Positions 33,703 through 46,147 of a DNA stretch of 64,000 bases are shown in pieces (within the stretch, counting starts at the first letter, position 1; every line of letters begins with the position of its first letter). The notes under the pieces were generated by a model. The model saw only the letters and a list, made by a program, of their open reading frames with translations. It had not been told where the DNA came from and did no database searches. Made by a program: the position numbers and the translations under genes. Source of the DNA: Letharia columbiana (taxonomy: Eukaryota > Ascomycota > Lecanoromycetes > Lecanorales > Parmeliaceae); assembly GCF_014066305.1 (NCBI RefSeq), contig NW_023501044.1, forward strand, positions 62,001 to 126,000, read 5' to 3'.

Positions 33703-34690
33703 AGTGGGGAGCGGCAGAAATGTCTGCTGAGATGAGGAAGGAATGGATGTGTTCTATTTGCAGAAGCTGTCAGCGAACCCTTGATGTTGACTTGCCATTG
33801 AATTAGCTTCTCTTCCTACTTCATACGCACCACAACGCTAAGTTACCATGCTTGCTACTTCAACTGAAACCCACCGCTGTAAGGCGATGTTGTGGGTAAA
33901 TCTGTCTGTGGTTCCTTTTTCAGATTGTGCATCCACAACCAAGCTTGAAGTACTAGACTAGAGTCTCTTAGCATCAAGATCAAGCCAGTAGATTCAAGTC
34001 ATATGTATGGCTAGTCTTACCTGATAAAAGTTAGAGAGGTGGGAACCCCGATCAAGCTTAGAGCTACCTATGCTGGAATGCGCGGCTTTGCCCACTTGAG
34101 TTGGAGCCGGACCGGAGAAAAGGTTTATTAACAGGTACACGTTGAAAAGAAGCAGCTATAAGAGGCATACGATGGGATCTGTCTTGAAGACATGCGGGTA
34201 TATGCATGTTCGTTGAAGGACGTTTTTGTGCTGCATGAACTGGTCCCACTGCCATAAGGCGTCAGTAGCGCCTTGGCACCAAAATAGGGGGCTGAGCTCC
34301 TAAGGAAGAAGGAAGACCTCGTGGTGGGACCCATACTTTCCGTTTACAGAGGCTATTTCGCACACTTTTCAATAATGATAATTCCTCGAGTGCTCAGCTT
34401 CACCATTGATCATTAGTTTAGTGTTGGTTTCGAATTGCAACGCAAGGCAATCAGTCCAACCGCTCTTGGAGTACATGCCACCCCAGCCTGCTGGAGTTTA
34501 TCATCGTGATGTTATGCCGGGCAGCGGAAAACTCCGAGCTTCCCTCATTGTGCTCTAGCACTAACTGATGCACGAATCAACACCTCCTCATCCCTATCTT
34601 GTGGTCCGCACGATCACCAAAACTTTCGCACAACGCTCATGCTATATTATTGAGCTATAGAAAGTAGATATACGTATTCAAAACACTCAG
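33703..34690. other. 5' flank of F-box gene up to the AT-rich block
   Basis: GC-balanced. Short minus frames at 34.06-34.33 kb have no family features. The change to TA-rich sequence occurs near 34.67-34.75 kb. Confidence 0.5.
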
Positions 34691-34729
34691 TAAGGCCAGT
34701 ACCTCTTCAATTAACTTTAGGGGACGTCT

Positions 34730-37700
34730 ATACTCCTATAATTATACTAAATAAAATTAGCTAGTCCTAATAAGATTATAGTAATTACGATTTTAAGAAG
34801 CACGTATTTATATTAAAGTTATCGATAAATATTATATTAAAAATAATAGATAAAGACTAGAAACTATTAATAAATAAAGTAGTTACTATCTTTAAAACGA
34901 TAATAATATTTATAAAAAGAGTAAATAATAAATTTAAAATCTAGATAATTTTAAATAAAATATATAAACTAGCTATTAATTTAAGTAATCGAGATAATAA
35001 TATAGAGAAAAAGATTATATATATTAAGTATTAGATAGTTAGTCTAAGAAGTAATATATTAATAATTAGCTATATTAGCGTACTAAGCTAATTCTTAATA
35101 TTCTTCTCTACTATTAAAGAAATTTCTATTATATTATTAATAATATTAAAATAAGATTAAGTATTATATAATAAGCTAAATAAGATTATTATAAAGTTAT
35201 AAGATAAGATAATAAATAAAGTATTAAAGAGAAAGATATCGAGCGAGATAATTATAATAATTAATAAATATATAAAAAGTATAAATATTATAAGAAAATC
35301 TATTAAAACGACTAGAAGACTAATAAGTAATAATATATATATTATAATTATAAATAAGAAGAAGATAAATAAATTAAGAAAAAGTAAAGATTAAACTTTA
35401 AAGATAAGTAATAGTATAAGAGTAATTATTAAAATATATAATCTTCTACTTTATAAAGTAAGAATTAATATATTTAATATTAAAGATATAACTATAATAA
35501 TTAAAAGAGTTTAAAATAAGAATATTAATATACTAAGTCTTAATATAATATAACTAAACTAATTTAACGCGAATAAAAAGAGTTATAATAAGAGTTTATT
35601 GATTATTAAATTAATATCTCTAGAGAAAGAAAATAGAGTATTAAAAGAAGATCTAGTTATCGATTTAAAATTATATAACTATTATATCTATAATAAATAG
35701 TATAAATTAAAGTAATACTTCGTATACTGAAAATATAATTATCTATTAATTATATATCTTAAAAAGAATTACTTAATATACGGGAAATGCTTAGAGAAGT
35801 ATTATTATAAAGAATATATAGTCGATACTTATAAATACTCGATTTGCGAGAGACTATATAAGACTTAAAATAAGATATATATAATAAAGAAGAGAGAGAT
35901 AGTAAGAATAAGAATGGCGAGATAATAGACTCTTTTACGATTTATAATAATAAAGAAAGTATCGACTAGCTATTAAATAAGCGATTAATTAAGTAATTAC
36001 TTTTAGAATATATTTAATTATAAGCGAAATAAGAATTTTTTTTAAGGCTAGTATTTATATATAATAGACTAGTAGATAGAGATAGAATAGTTAATAGAAG
36101 AGAAATTAGAGAGCTAAATCTTAAAAGAACTACTATATTAAATCTTTAATTAAATAAAAGAAGATATACTTCTATATTATTAATAAGAATCTCGCTTAGA
36201 AATAGATTATTCTCTAAAGTAATAGATAAAGCTAAATAATATAAAAACGATATAGCGATAAGAGAAATTAATAATTTTAAGAATAATAGATAGTCTCTAA
36301 GTTAAAAGAGTAGTAATAAGAGAATTACGATCTTCGTTAATAGGAATAAAAAGAGATATATTCGATTTATCGATAATTAAGAAAAGGAGAATACTTAAAA
36401 AGAAGATATAAACTTTATAAACTAGGCGAAGCGAGTAAGTAATATTAATAATAATATTAAGAAATAGTAATATATTCTAATTAGCTATTAATATTATAAT
36501 ATAATATAAGAAAATTTAAAATAATTATAATAGAACTCTTCGATAATAAAAAGATTTATAATATTAATATAGTAGTAATTTAGAAGCTTTAAAGAAATAT
36601 TAATATAAATATATTATATTATTCTCTAAAGAATAGATTTAACTTAATCTATCTTTATTATAATAATATATAAATATATTTCTATATTAATAAGAGAATA
36701 TTATTAAAGTAATAATATTTATTATATTATTTATTAAACCTCTATACTCTTAATATTAAGTTTAAAAATAATAGAATTATATATATATATAATATTTATA
36801 ACCTCGATAATTAATAAATAGATGAACTTAACGAACTATATAAGACGCTTATAAAGTTTAAAAATAATAAATAAATTATATTAGACGACTTTAATCTTTA
36901 CTATACGATATAAGAGAAATTAAATACTTATATTAATAAGAGAGTAGAAGAATTAATACTTATAACGAAAGAATTTATTATAAAATAAGTATTACTAATA
37001 GAAATAATAATATATAAAGAAAACTATTAAATAATAATAGATCTACTATTTATTATTCTAGTATTAATAATAAATATTATTAATTATAATATCGAAAATA
37101 ATTTAAAAAGTAAATTTAATTATCTTTTAATTTTTATAAAGCTTAAGCTAGTCGTAATAGAGTTAATATTAATAATATACTAAAACTTTAATAAACTAGA
37201 TATCGAGATTCTAAGAGAGATACTCGCTAGAGCTATAATATCGAAAGAGTATTTAATTAATTCTCTAAAAAATAATAGAAATCTTATTAACGATGATATC
37301 GATTATTAAATAGCGACTATTATTAACTCTATTTAAACTACTATAAAGAAATCTACTTTAATTATTAGATTATCGCTATAATCTAGATTAGAATTTATAT
37401 TAAAATATAAGAAAGTATAAAAGTATTATAAATCGCTAAAAAAAAGTTAAAGAATAATGCTTTTAAAGAAAGTATAGAATAAGTATAAAGTCGCTAAGAA
37501 CTTTAAAAATAATCTAATTAAGAGAATTATTAGAAAGGCGTTTAGAGAGTTTATAATAGAGATATATAAGTTATTATAAATAATATAGAAAAAGATTAAG
37601 TAAGTTAGAAAATAACTTATAATATAGATATATCTTTCTTCGCTATTTAATAAAGATAAATAAGAATATAATAAATTAAACTCGAAGGTAGATCTTCTTA

Positions 37701-38078
37701 TAAGAACGTTCTTTTTATTATCGATATAGATAAAGTTAGATAATATTAATATTAATATAATATATCTATAAATCTATTTAATAAATATAATTATTATAAA
37801 TAAGATAAGAAAGATTATAATATAAGTATTATTAAAGAGAGTCTCGAGGGAAAACGCGATCTTTAATCTAATTCTTAAGAAGATTTTAAAGTCGTTATTT
37901 TTTTATCTATATAGAATATTTAATATATATATAATAAACGGCTATTATTTAAAGCACTTTAGAATATTAATAATAATTATTCTTTTAAAGTTAAATAAAA
38001 ACTACTCGATTTCTAAAGAATATTAATTAATAGCTTTACTTAATACTATAGAAAAGATAATAAAGTTTATTCTTTACT
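34730..38078 (+). mobile_element. RIP-degraded Tad-like LINE, truncated in reverse transcriptase
   Basis: Non-LTR retrotransposon read through RIP stops. At about 35.69-35.93 kb the frame gives a worn zinc-knuckle region ending KREIVRIRMAR, as in Tad-type ORF1. At 36.54-37.15 kb is an apurinic-type endonuclease: a stretch ending YINKRI, and at 36879-36914 LDDFNLYYTI-stop-E, which restores to the family's GDFNLHHxxWE with only C-to-T and G-to-A changes. At about 37.98-38.07 kb the start of the reverse transcriptase appears (ISKEY-stop-LIALLNTIEKI, family motif YRPIALLNT). Similarity stops abruptly at about 38078, where a GC-richer sequence begins. The 3' rest of the LINE was not found in the window. 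Confidence 0.7.
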
Positions 38079-38640
38079 TAACCTGGATTCGGGTAAAAAG
38101 GTCGCCATTTTCGGCATACTTAAACGCCGTTTTAAGCACCTTTTGCACCAGGGTCCCCTATTTAAGCGCTACGCTGCCTGAACGTCTAATACACTCTCTT
38201 ACTCTCCCTTTCAATCTCTTAACGGCTGTATATAGGCTTGCGTACTAGTAATCGTATCGAGTTAAGTCGTTTCTATATCTCCTTAATCATCTTTATTACT
38301 TTATCATAGGTCGCTTATAAAATTCTTAATACGTGAGATATAGAGGTGAGGAGGGAAAGAGGGAGAAGAGGGAGAGAGAAAGAGGATACTGGGACCCTCG
38401 GCCGTTTCAGGTGACCATAAAAATAGCCCTACTCCTTCCTTCTATCTTTCTCTCTACGTTCCTCTCTATTCAACTTACTTTCCTCTATTTATTTCTATTC
38501 TTAAGAACTTATATCTCCTTCTTTTATATATAGATAAGCCTTCTTACTATTATTCGCTATAGCTTATTATAAAATATTATTATATACTTAACGATAAGAT
38601 ATAAACTTATCTTACTCCTCTATCTTTATGAGAAATTAGC
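38074..38640 (+). mobile_element. Left end of a Starship-like element and captain leader
   Basis: The LINE reading frame breaks here, at TTTACTTAACCTGGATTCGG. The first 400 bp or so are far less RIP-mutated than either side. They contain a hairpin CTTAAA-CGCCGT-TTTAAG near 38124-38141 and a purine tract at about 38340-38392. The distance to the captain-like gene (about 0.55 kb, reading inward) is as in Starships, where the captain is the first gene at the 5' end. The exact terminus and target duplication were not established. Confidence 0.5.
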
Positions 38641-41460
38641 TTTTAGCTCGAGAATACTATAATATACGATATAAGAAGGTTAATAAATACTATCGATTAA
38701 CGACTCTTTATATTAATATCATTAACTCTTATATTAATTATCTCGAAGATTTATAAAGAGAGTAAGTTATCTCTAATATAGAATTTATAATTATTTTATT
38801 TAGATTATTAATTCTTAATCTCTAGATATTACGATATTATCGATATTAATTTCTATTACACTCTAAAATAATTAATAAAAAATTAAATTAAGAATTTCTT
38901 TTATTAAATATATAATTATTACTCTATTAAGAAAATTAGTTTAATTAAAATTTATTAGTATTAACTAAGTTAACTCTATATTAAATAAAAGAATTAATAA
39001 ATTAATTTATTAATCTTAAAGTAAATTTATAATATAAATCGAGATATATAGATTAATGTTTCTATATATATAAGTAATATTAAAATAATTTATTAACGAT
39101 TTATTAATAAAAGAATATAGATTAGATAATAGCGAAATTAATAAGTCTCTCTTAAATACGATTAATTTTATAGAGTTACTACGTTACTATTAAGTAATAA
39201 ATATTAATATCTTCTCTTATAAACGATAATGAGTTTAGCTAATAACGATTCTACTAATCGCGATATTTACTAAATCTTAATTTAAAGCTCTTCTCGAAAT
39301 TATTTATCGCGATTTAGGTTTATTTATCTAGCGCGATAAGATTATCGAAGAAATAGCGCTTATCTTATAATTAAAGTTTATTTAAATTAAGTCTTATAAG
39401 AAGTATAAGAAATTATAAGTAATTATTAAGAAATTCGAGTTTATTAATCTAATAGATATATAGAAAAATCTATATATTCTTTATCGATACTAATTCTCTC
39501 TTTTATATTATATCTTATATTATCGATCTTATCTACGACGATAACGCTTATCTTTTTTTAAATATAAATTCTAAGATAATTCTAACTCTTAACATTTTAA
39601 AGAAATTAAACTATTAATTAATTTTATAAAAAGAGAATATATTAAATATATCGTTATTTTATATATTTATATAATTCTTTAGAAGTTATATTATCGCGGC
39701 TAATATCGCGCTTTTCTATAATAAGTATTACGAGTAAATTAAATAATTAAAAGAAGAGACTAGCTTCGTATAGATCTTTATAATTTATTATCTTCGATAA
39801 ATAATAAAAAATATTATTAATAGTAAGTTCGAAGGTTTTTAATTTTACGGAGTTTAGATTAATATAATTATTTATTAGATAATTTTAATTTTAATAAGAT
39901 CGTTTATAATCTAATTATAAATTATATTAATTTAGCTATCTTTTAGCGTAACTATCTATCTTATATAATTTAATATAATATCTAAATTATATATAGAGAT
40001 ATAGCGTCTTAAATAAGATTAATTTAAGCAGCTAATTAAATAAATTAATAGATTAACTCTCAATAATCTAAAGAGCTAATTAAGGCGTAAAATATAAGTA
40101 TTCGCTAGAAGAAAGATATTTAGAAGCTTCGCGATCGTCGAGATAAACTATTCTAACGTATTTATTATTAATTTATATTTATCTATTATATAGAGAAATA
40201 AGCTATTTATAATTAATATAAGAAAATTAAATAAATTATAAATCGAAAGATTAAAGCGCGAAAGTAAAAACTTATAAAGTAGATCTAAAAAGAATATAAT
40301 ATTATCGTTTTTATATAAGATATATAAGCGTAATTTAAGAAAGATATAAAGTTATTTAATTCTATTCTTTATATCTTAAAACGCGTTTAATACGCGTTTA
40401 TAGAACGATTATATATCGTTAAGATCTTCTTTAACTCGCTATTAACTCGTAGTATTAAAAGCGATATAGATTAATATATCTTTATTATCGATAATATAAT
40501 ATCGCTCTATATTCGATAGAAGAAAGTATTTCGTAAAGTTTATTAAATATAAAGAAGTTAGACGAGAGAAAATAGTCTTAATAATATAGAACGTTTTTTA
40601 AACGCCGTTAAGTTCGAGTCTAAGTCAAACTTTTTAATCTTTTATCTCTTTTCTATAAGATATAAATTCTATTAATATCTTTACTATCTCGATAATATCG
40701 ATCTATCTTTAAAGAAGCGACTTTATAATCTTAATAATAAATATTTATTATAGCGATATTTCGACCGCCGTCACCCTTTTCGACCCCGCGAACTCTATTC
40801 TTTCTCTTATCTTAAATATACGATAGTTATACTTAATAATATAATATATTTTAAGAATTATATAGCGACCGTTTATAGAGTCTATATATCTAATAAAATT
40901 AGTATATCTTATAAAGTTTTAGACTAATTATTATTTATCTAGTCTTATAAATTTATTATATCTATTAGAGTAATTATTCTATATTTTTTTTATCTCGATA
41001 CTTTAATAACTTAAAAAGCTCTAGCGCTAAGAAAGTAAGAATATCTTATTCTTTTCTAGATTTATCTTTATAAGACTATATTCTAAGATAGTATATTAAC
41101 TCGAAGAATATATATTCTTCGAGAGTATACTTTCTATTATATATTATTATATTATCTAGAATAATAAGATAATACTAAAGTTTTAAATATATTAAACTTT
41201 CTAATATTATATATTCTAATTCTATAATAATATTTAAATTTATATTTAAATTATATAGCCTTCGATTTTATAAACGTTTTAAATATACTTACTTTTAAAG
41301 TTTATATAATCTTTAAATTATTATACTATCTTAGAGTGTATAGACTTCTAGAGATAAATATATTAAATTCGAGGATATTCTTACTCTCTTAATACTAGAA
41401 TCGAAGCGTAAGAAAGGAGATTAAAAGTGGAACTTTGTTTTAAGAGGAGGGTTTTAAAAA
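38640..41460 (+). pseudogene. RIP-degraded DUF3435 tyrosine recombinase (Starship captain-like)
   Basis: No open frame survives, but one can be followed through TAA/TAG/TGA codons. At 39224-39241 the reading R-stop-stop-V-stop-L (CGA TAA TGA GTT TAG CTA) restores to RQRVQL by C-to-T changes only. It sits in the DUF3435 context 'xVFPHERQRVQLALxLLLxAxTxxRP'. Upstream is NINIFSYK; downstream ALLEIIYRDLGLF. Further on, at about 39.9-40.1 kb, RNYLSYII and SQTRLI-type segments fit the family's 'YLxRHIxADTQAxYR' and 'LIRAA' region. DUF3435 proteins are the tyrosine recombinases that mobilise Starships and related Crypton-like elements. Catalytic residues could not all be placed. The alternative is a small captain-only element rather than a Starship. 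Confidence 0.6.
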
Positions 41461-42558
41461 TGAAACTCGAGGGACGATTTAAAAATGAAGTATAGAAGTG
41501 CGAGGAAGATAAGATAAAGTAATTTAAAAGTGGAGTAGGAAGTTTAGAGATATACTAATACTCGTCTTTAATATATTCTCTCGTCTATTCTCTACTAAGA
41601 ATATTGTTAACTTAATAGAAAAGATAGAAAATATCTTACGTAGTAAAAGCAAAAGCAAAAGCATAGTAGTTTACTAGAAGAAAATTAAATTTAATAAAAA
41701 AAGTAGATTAGCTAGCGCGATTATCTTACGTAGACGTTATATTAATTATTCGTAGAAATAAAAGCTATTATACTTATCGATTAACTAATTATAAATAATA
41801 GTCTTTTAATATAATAGAGATTATATATATAAATTCGATATATCGACCTTTAAGCTAACTTAAGCTTAGAAAGCCTTATACTCATTATCTATTAATCTAC
41901 TATTTAAAGACTTTAATTATATTATTTATAAGATTTTATATAACTTAAACTTAAAGAATTTATCGAATAAGAAATTTAATTTAATTAAGACTTCGAAAGA
42001 TATATAAGTTTAAGAAATTTAATATTATATCGTATATATTTAATAATATAAATAATACTATACGATAGCGACGTTAAGGAAGCCGAGATATAATATTAAT
42101 ATCTACTCTCTTAATAGGGGTATCCTCGAAGTAAGCTGATTGTTAAAAATTCTTTTTAACCGGCTAGTTGCGCTTAATAATATATTAAAGGTTCTATTGC
42201 ACTTTGATATATCTATTCTATAGTTGAGTGGGGGAAGAAGTAGTAAAGAGTAGAAGTAGGATGGATAGAAGTAGAAAGATGGGGAAAAGAAGTGGGCATG
42301 CATTCGAGCCCGAAGAAAAACGGCTCCTATTTTAACCGTCGGTTACATGAAAATTCCAATATATAAATAGTAGGAGGATGAAGCTAGCACTGGCAGAGAC
42401 AGTCCTATGAAGCGCAGTGAAAGGCTGCATCGCGGAAAGCAAGATAGTAAAAGCCGGGACCGTGAATGCCAGAGGGCGGGGTTGCCAGAATGGAGCGGGT
42501 TGCTAGAACGTGCTAGAACTAGCTCTCTCGATCTATTTAATTTTGGATACTGATACAA
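41461..42558. other. Downstream of captain relic, mixed composition
   Basis: RIP-type sequence to about 42.1 kb, then GC-balanced DNA. A purine-rich tract lies at about 42231-42297, similar in style to the one near 38.34 kb. Two short minus frames (42103-42303 and 42343-42576) show no family features. Confidence 0.4.
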
Positions 42559-42559
42559 G

Positions 42560-42729
42560 TACCCTCGCCCAGACAAAAATAAACTGCACTCAGGGCCCGC
42601 TACAAATTACTCTAATTGACTGGTTATATAAATTCCTAACCAAAATTAAAAGCGTATATTGAACCGTTGAAGATTTATTCAACGTCAGAATTGCGCCCGT
42701 CTGCAGTTTATTTTCGTCTGGGCGAGGTA
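42560..42729. mobile_element. MITE with TA flanks, about 170 bp
   Basis: Imperfect terminal inverted repeat of about 28 bp: left CCCTCGCCCAGACAAAAATA, right the inverse of CCTCGCCCAGACGAAAATAA (one extra C and a few substitutions). TA occurs at both outer edges (42560-42561 and 42728-42729), as in Tc1/mariner-type MITEs. An inner hairpin CGTTGAA-GATTTA-TTCAACG lies near 42665. It ends 182 bp before the NLR start codon and is not RIP-mutated. Confidence 0.75.
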
Positions 42730-42911
42730 CCTTCATCTGGTCAAGCGTGAGCTAATTATTCGGCTTGGCAAGGAAGCCCCGCGCTAAAAGTAATTCAAGG
42801 TAGCACCGTGTAGATCTAGCCCGTGTGGTAGAGCGAGGCCGCCCAAGGCTAAGGGTTGACCACTTCTTCATAACTCCAATACCCAGTCTTTGATTGAGGA
42901 GACTTGCGAAC

Positions 42912-45900
42912 ATGGCTGACCTTCATAGACCGTTCCGGTTGCTTTCCCTAGGTATATAGAGTTATGACTCATTTTTCTAACGAAAGCGCTGACGATGCCC
43001 AGATGGAGGAGGAATTTAGGGTCTCTCGACCCTCTATATGTTAAGAAGCATTATGGCCGTCTTAAGCCAAAAGGCTAGACTTAGCCTTGATTCGCCACTT
43101 TATTTTTACGATTATTTCGATCTTATTGCTAATATATCTATAGGCGGGTTAGTAAGAGATATACTATATCGTAAATTATATTAATAATTATAGTTTAATC
43201 GCTATTATACTTAAAATACTTTAGATAAATATCTAGATATATATTAATAAGTATTTAAAATTAACTTCTAAGATATTCTTCGTTAAAGGTCTTATAGAGA
43301 AGAGAGTAAAGTTGAATAATTTCTTAAAGTAGTACGTAGTCGATAACGTTTTAAAGCCGAGTCTTTAAATTTAACTATTAAGAGATTAGTAAAGAAGTAT
43401 CTAAGAAAAAGAAGTATAAAGGGCGAGAAGATTCTCTTTAGATTTAAGGCTTTTAAGCTTAAAGAGGATTAGTCTTATAATATATAAGTTAAACTCTTTA
43501 TCTCTATACTATTTTAGTTAATTAATTAATAATAGATTTATATATGTAATATCTGAAAAACTGGGAAAACCTTTTCGATTTCGAAGCTATAATAGCCTAT
43601 GAAATATTCTCGATAACTATTCGATCTAATAAGTATATCGAGCGACTTCCGCTATATTTACCTTCTTTTCTTCTATAGAAATTAACAATTCTTCGATAGT
43701 ATACGTTGACGAAGGTATAGGTTATAACAATTCGATAAGAGCGTTAATTGAAGAGACTTCGTATATATAGCTATTAGATAGGATTAATTATATCGTTAGC
43801 ATTAAGACTAGAATTCTAATCTCTAGAAATGTTAATAGAACTATTAAACTACTCTTCGATAAGCTTATAGAGATGACTATAGATATCGAGAAACTTATTA
43901 GAAAATTCGAGGAAGAGATAAAATATAGATATAATATTAAATAAAAGATATATTTTCGCTTTAATATATAGTATAACCTCGAGTAAGTTAAATTAAAAGA
44001 GTAAAGAGAATTAAATAGAATTAAAGTAATAACTTAAGATTATCTAAAGAGTTATTAAAGTAGGATAGAAGTATACTTATTATAGATCTTCGATCTAAAA
44101 AGTACGTAAGACGTTTCGTATTAGAGTCTTATATAAGAAGATAATTTTCTTAAAGTAATACTAATCCGTAATCTCTATTATAGCTTCTACTCTTCTTACT
44201 AGTAATGAGAATATAAAGATAAATAATTATAATAGTAAGTGTGATAAAGAATCTTTTATAAATAGATCTTGCTGAGATAGTATATCAGCTATAATAAAGG
44301 AGATTAAATATTTACGATTACTATAGTCTAGTAAAATCGATTATAAATCTTAGAAGAATTAAAATCTAATACGTGTATCTAGTATCTATCTGTGAACTCT
44401 TTAGAACTCGAAGTATATTAAATAGCGCGATAATGATATAAAGAAGCTACTCTAAATTTCTACTAATTCTAGCTATAGAAAGTTTGTTCTTACTAGATAT
44501 ATTATTAATAAAGACTTTCTTAAAGCCTTTTAGAATAATTTATTAAAACGCGTTCTTTATTACTTCTTTAAGAATATTAGCTCTAATTAATAAAGCGTAA
44601 TTTAAGTAATATCTACGATCTTATATTAACTATTTGCGTCTTAATCTTATTTAATTTAATACGCTTTATCTAGCTATCGTGAAACTGATAAAACGCTTTT
44701 TATAATATTTCTTAAACTCTAATTAATCTTTATAGTAGCTGCTATAGATCTATTAACTAAAAATATAATTTATATACTTAATACCCTTAATAAATATAAC
44801 GAATAAAAATATTCGGAGTTGATTAAAGTTCTTGAAGACTTCTATCTCTATTAACGATCTTTATTCGTATCGAATTTTAAGCTTCTTATTACTAGTCGAC
44901 TATATTTTCTAATTAGATATAAATTTAATAAATTACTTTAAGCCTTCGATAATATTAAGCTAGTAGATAACGATAAATTAGTAAGTATAAAGATAGAGAT
45001 TAATCTTGTTATTAAAGATAAGATTATAAAACTTACGTTAGAAAATCGTCTTACTTAGAGAGTTTCAAATTATTTAGAGAAGAGACTTCTAGAGATAGAA
45101 AATAGAATATATCTATAACTTCGACTTATATAGGAAATTATTAAGAAGAATCTATTAGATATTATTTAAGAGATAAATAAGCTTATTAATAATTTATCGT
45201 CTAGTATATAAGATTTCTATAAGATACTACTTTAAAGATATCTCGATTATCTATTTACGAAAAAGGTATTATAAATCGTCTTAATAACTGGTTAACTCTT
45301 AACTTTAGATGAGATTAATCTTACTTTTAAAGTAAATAAGTAGATCTTATCATATATTAATCTGAAATTAAAGAAATCCTCTCGACTATAAGAGATACTT
45401 TTAAGTCGCTATAATTTTATAGTCTTAATTATCGAATTAAAAGTTTACTTTATTTATTAAATAGTTAAGAAGTTTTTACTTAGTAAGATTAATATTAAAT
45501 CTTCGACTAAAAGAATCTAATAATAATCTCTAGATCTAGAGGAATCTTATTATCTTATAATAGAGATCTATTTATAGTCTATTTTCTTTTTAGAAGTTTA
45601 ATTAAATTAAGCGAACTTATATAACACTTTACTATCTAAGAATTATCGAGAGATAAAATTAAATATATACTATTAAAGCTATAAGTTCTTATTATATAGC
45701 GTAATCTATTAGATAGAGTATTTTAATTATTAAAAAAACAGTAATGATATAAAAACTATTAAATATTGCCTGGAAACTAGCGACTATCGTTTAGTTATTG
45801 ATCGATGGAGAATAAATTACGATACTATATTACACGCTATATTACTTAAAGGCCACGAGAAGATCGTATAGATGTTGCTCGATAAAGGAGCTGATATCAA

Positions 45901-46147
45901 CGCGTAAGGTGGAGAGTATAGCAACGCACTGCAGGCGGCGTCAGAAAGAGGTTATAAGAAAGTGGTGACGATGCTGCTCGACAAAGGAGCTGATATCAAC
46001 GCGTAAGGTGGATACTATGGCAACGCATTGCAGGCAGCGTCATATGGGGGTCATGAGAAAGTGGTGACGATGCTGCTCGACAAAGGAGCTGATGTCAGCA
46101 TCGTGCCTTATCCGGTTCCAGCACCAGATCCTGCTCCGTGTTCTTGA
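42912..46147 (+). pseudogene. RIP-inactivated patatin-NACHT-ankyrin NLR
   Basis: Exon 1 (42912-42951) gives MADLHRPFRLLSL. After a 51-bp intron (42952-43002) the frame gives DGGGI-stop-GLSTLYMLRSIM, the oxyanion loop of patatin-like phospholipases. The nucleophile motif follows at 43119-43151 (DLIANISIGGL, restoring to the family GTSTGG by C-to-T/G-to-A changes). The P-loop at 44468-44482 reads SSYRKF where GCGKS is expected, each change being G-to-A or C-to-T. At 44762-44803 NIIYILNTLNKYNE matches the NLR 'ILDALDEC' Walker B. Near 45.28 kb an ITG-stop-LLTLDEI segment fits the post-NACHT 'ARPLTLxE'. The P-loop and the ankyrin repeats are in one frame. Three 33-residue repeats close the gene (stop 46145-46147). 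Fungal NLRs act in non-self recognition. This copy is dead. Confidence 0.78.
45868..46108 (+). repeat. Near-identical 99-bp ankyrin repeats with matching RIP stops
   Basis: Units start at about 45860, 45959 and 46058. The core MLLDKGADINA is nearly the same in each. A TAA stands at 45905-45907 and again at 46004-46006, at the same place in successive units, where CAA (Gln) is expected. Otherwise this segment has normal GC. Confidence 0.8.
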
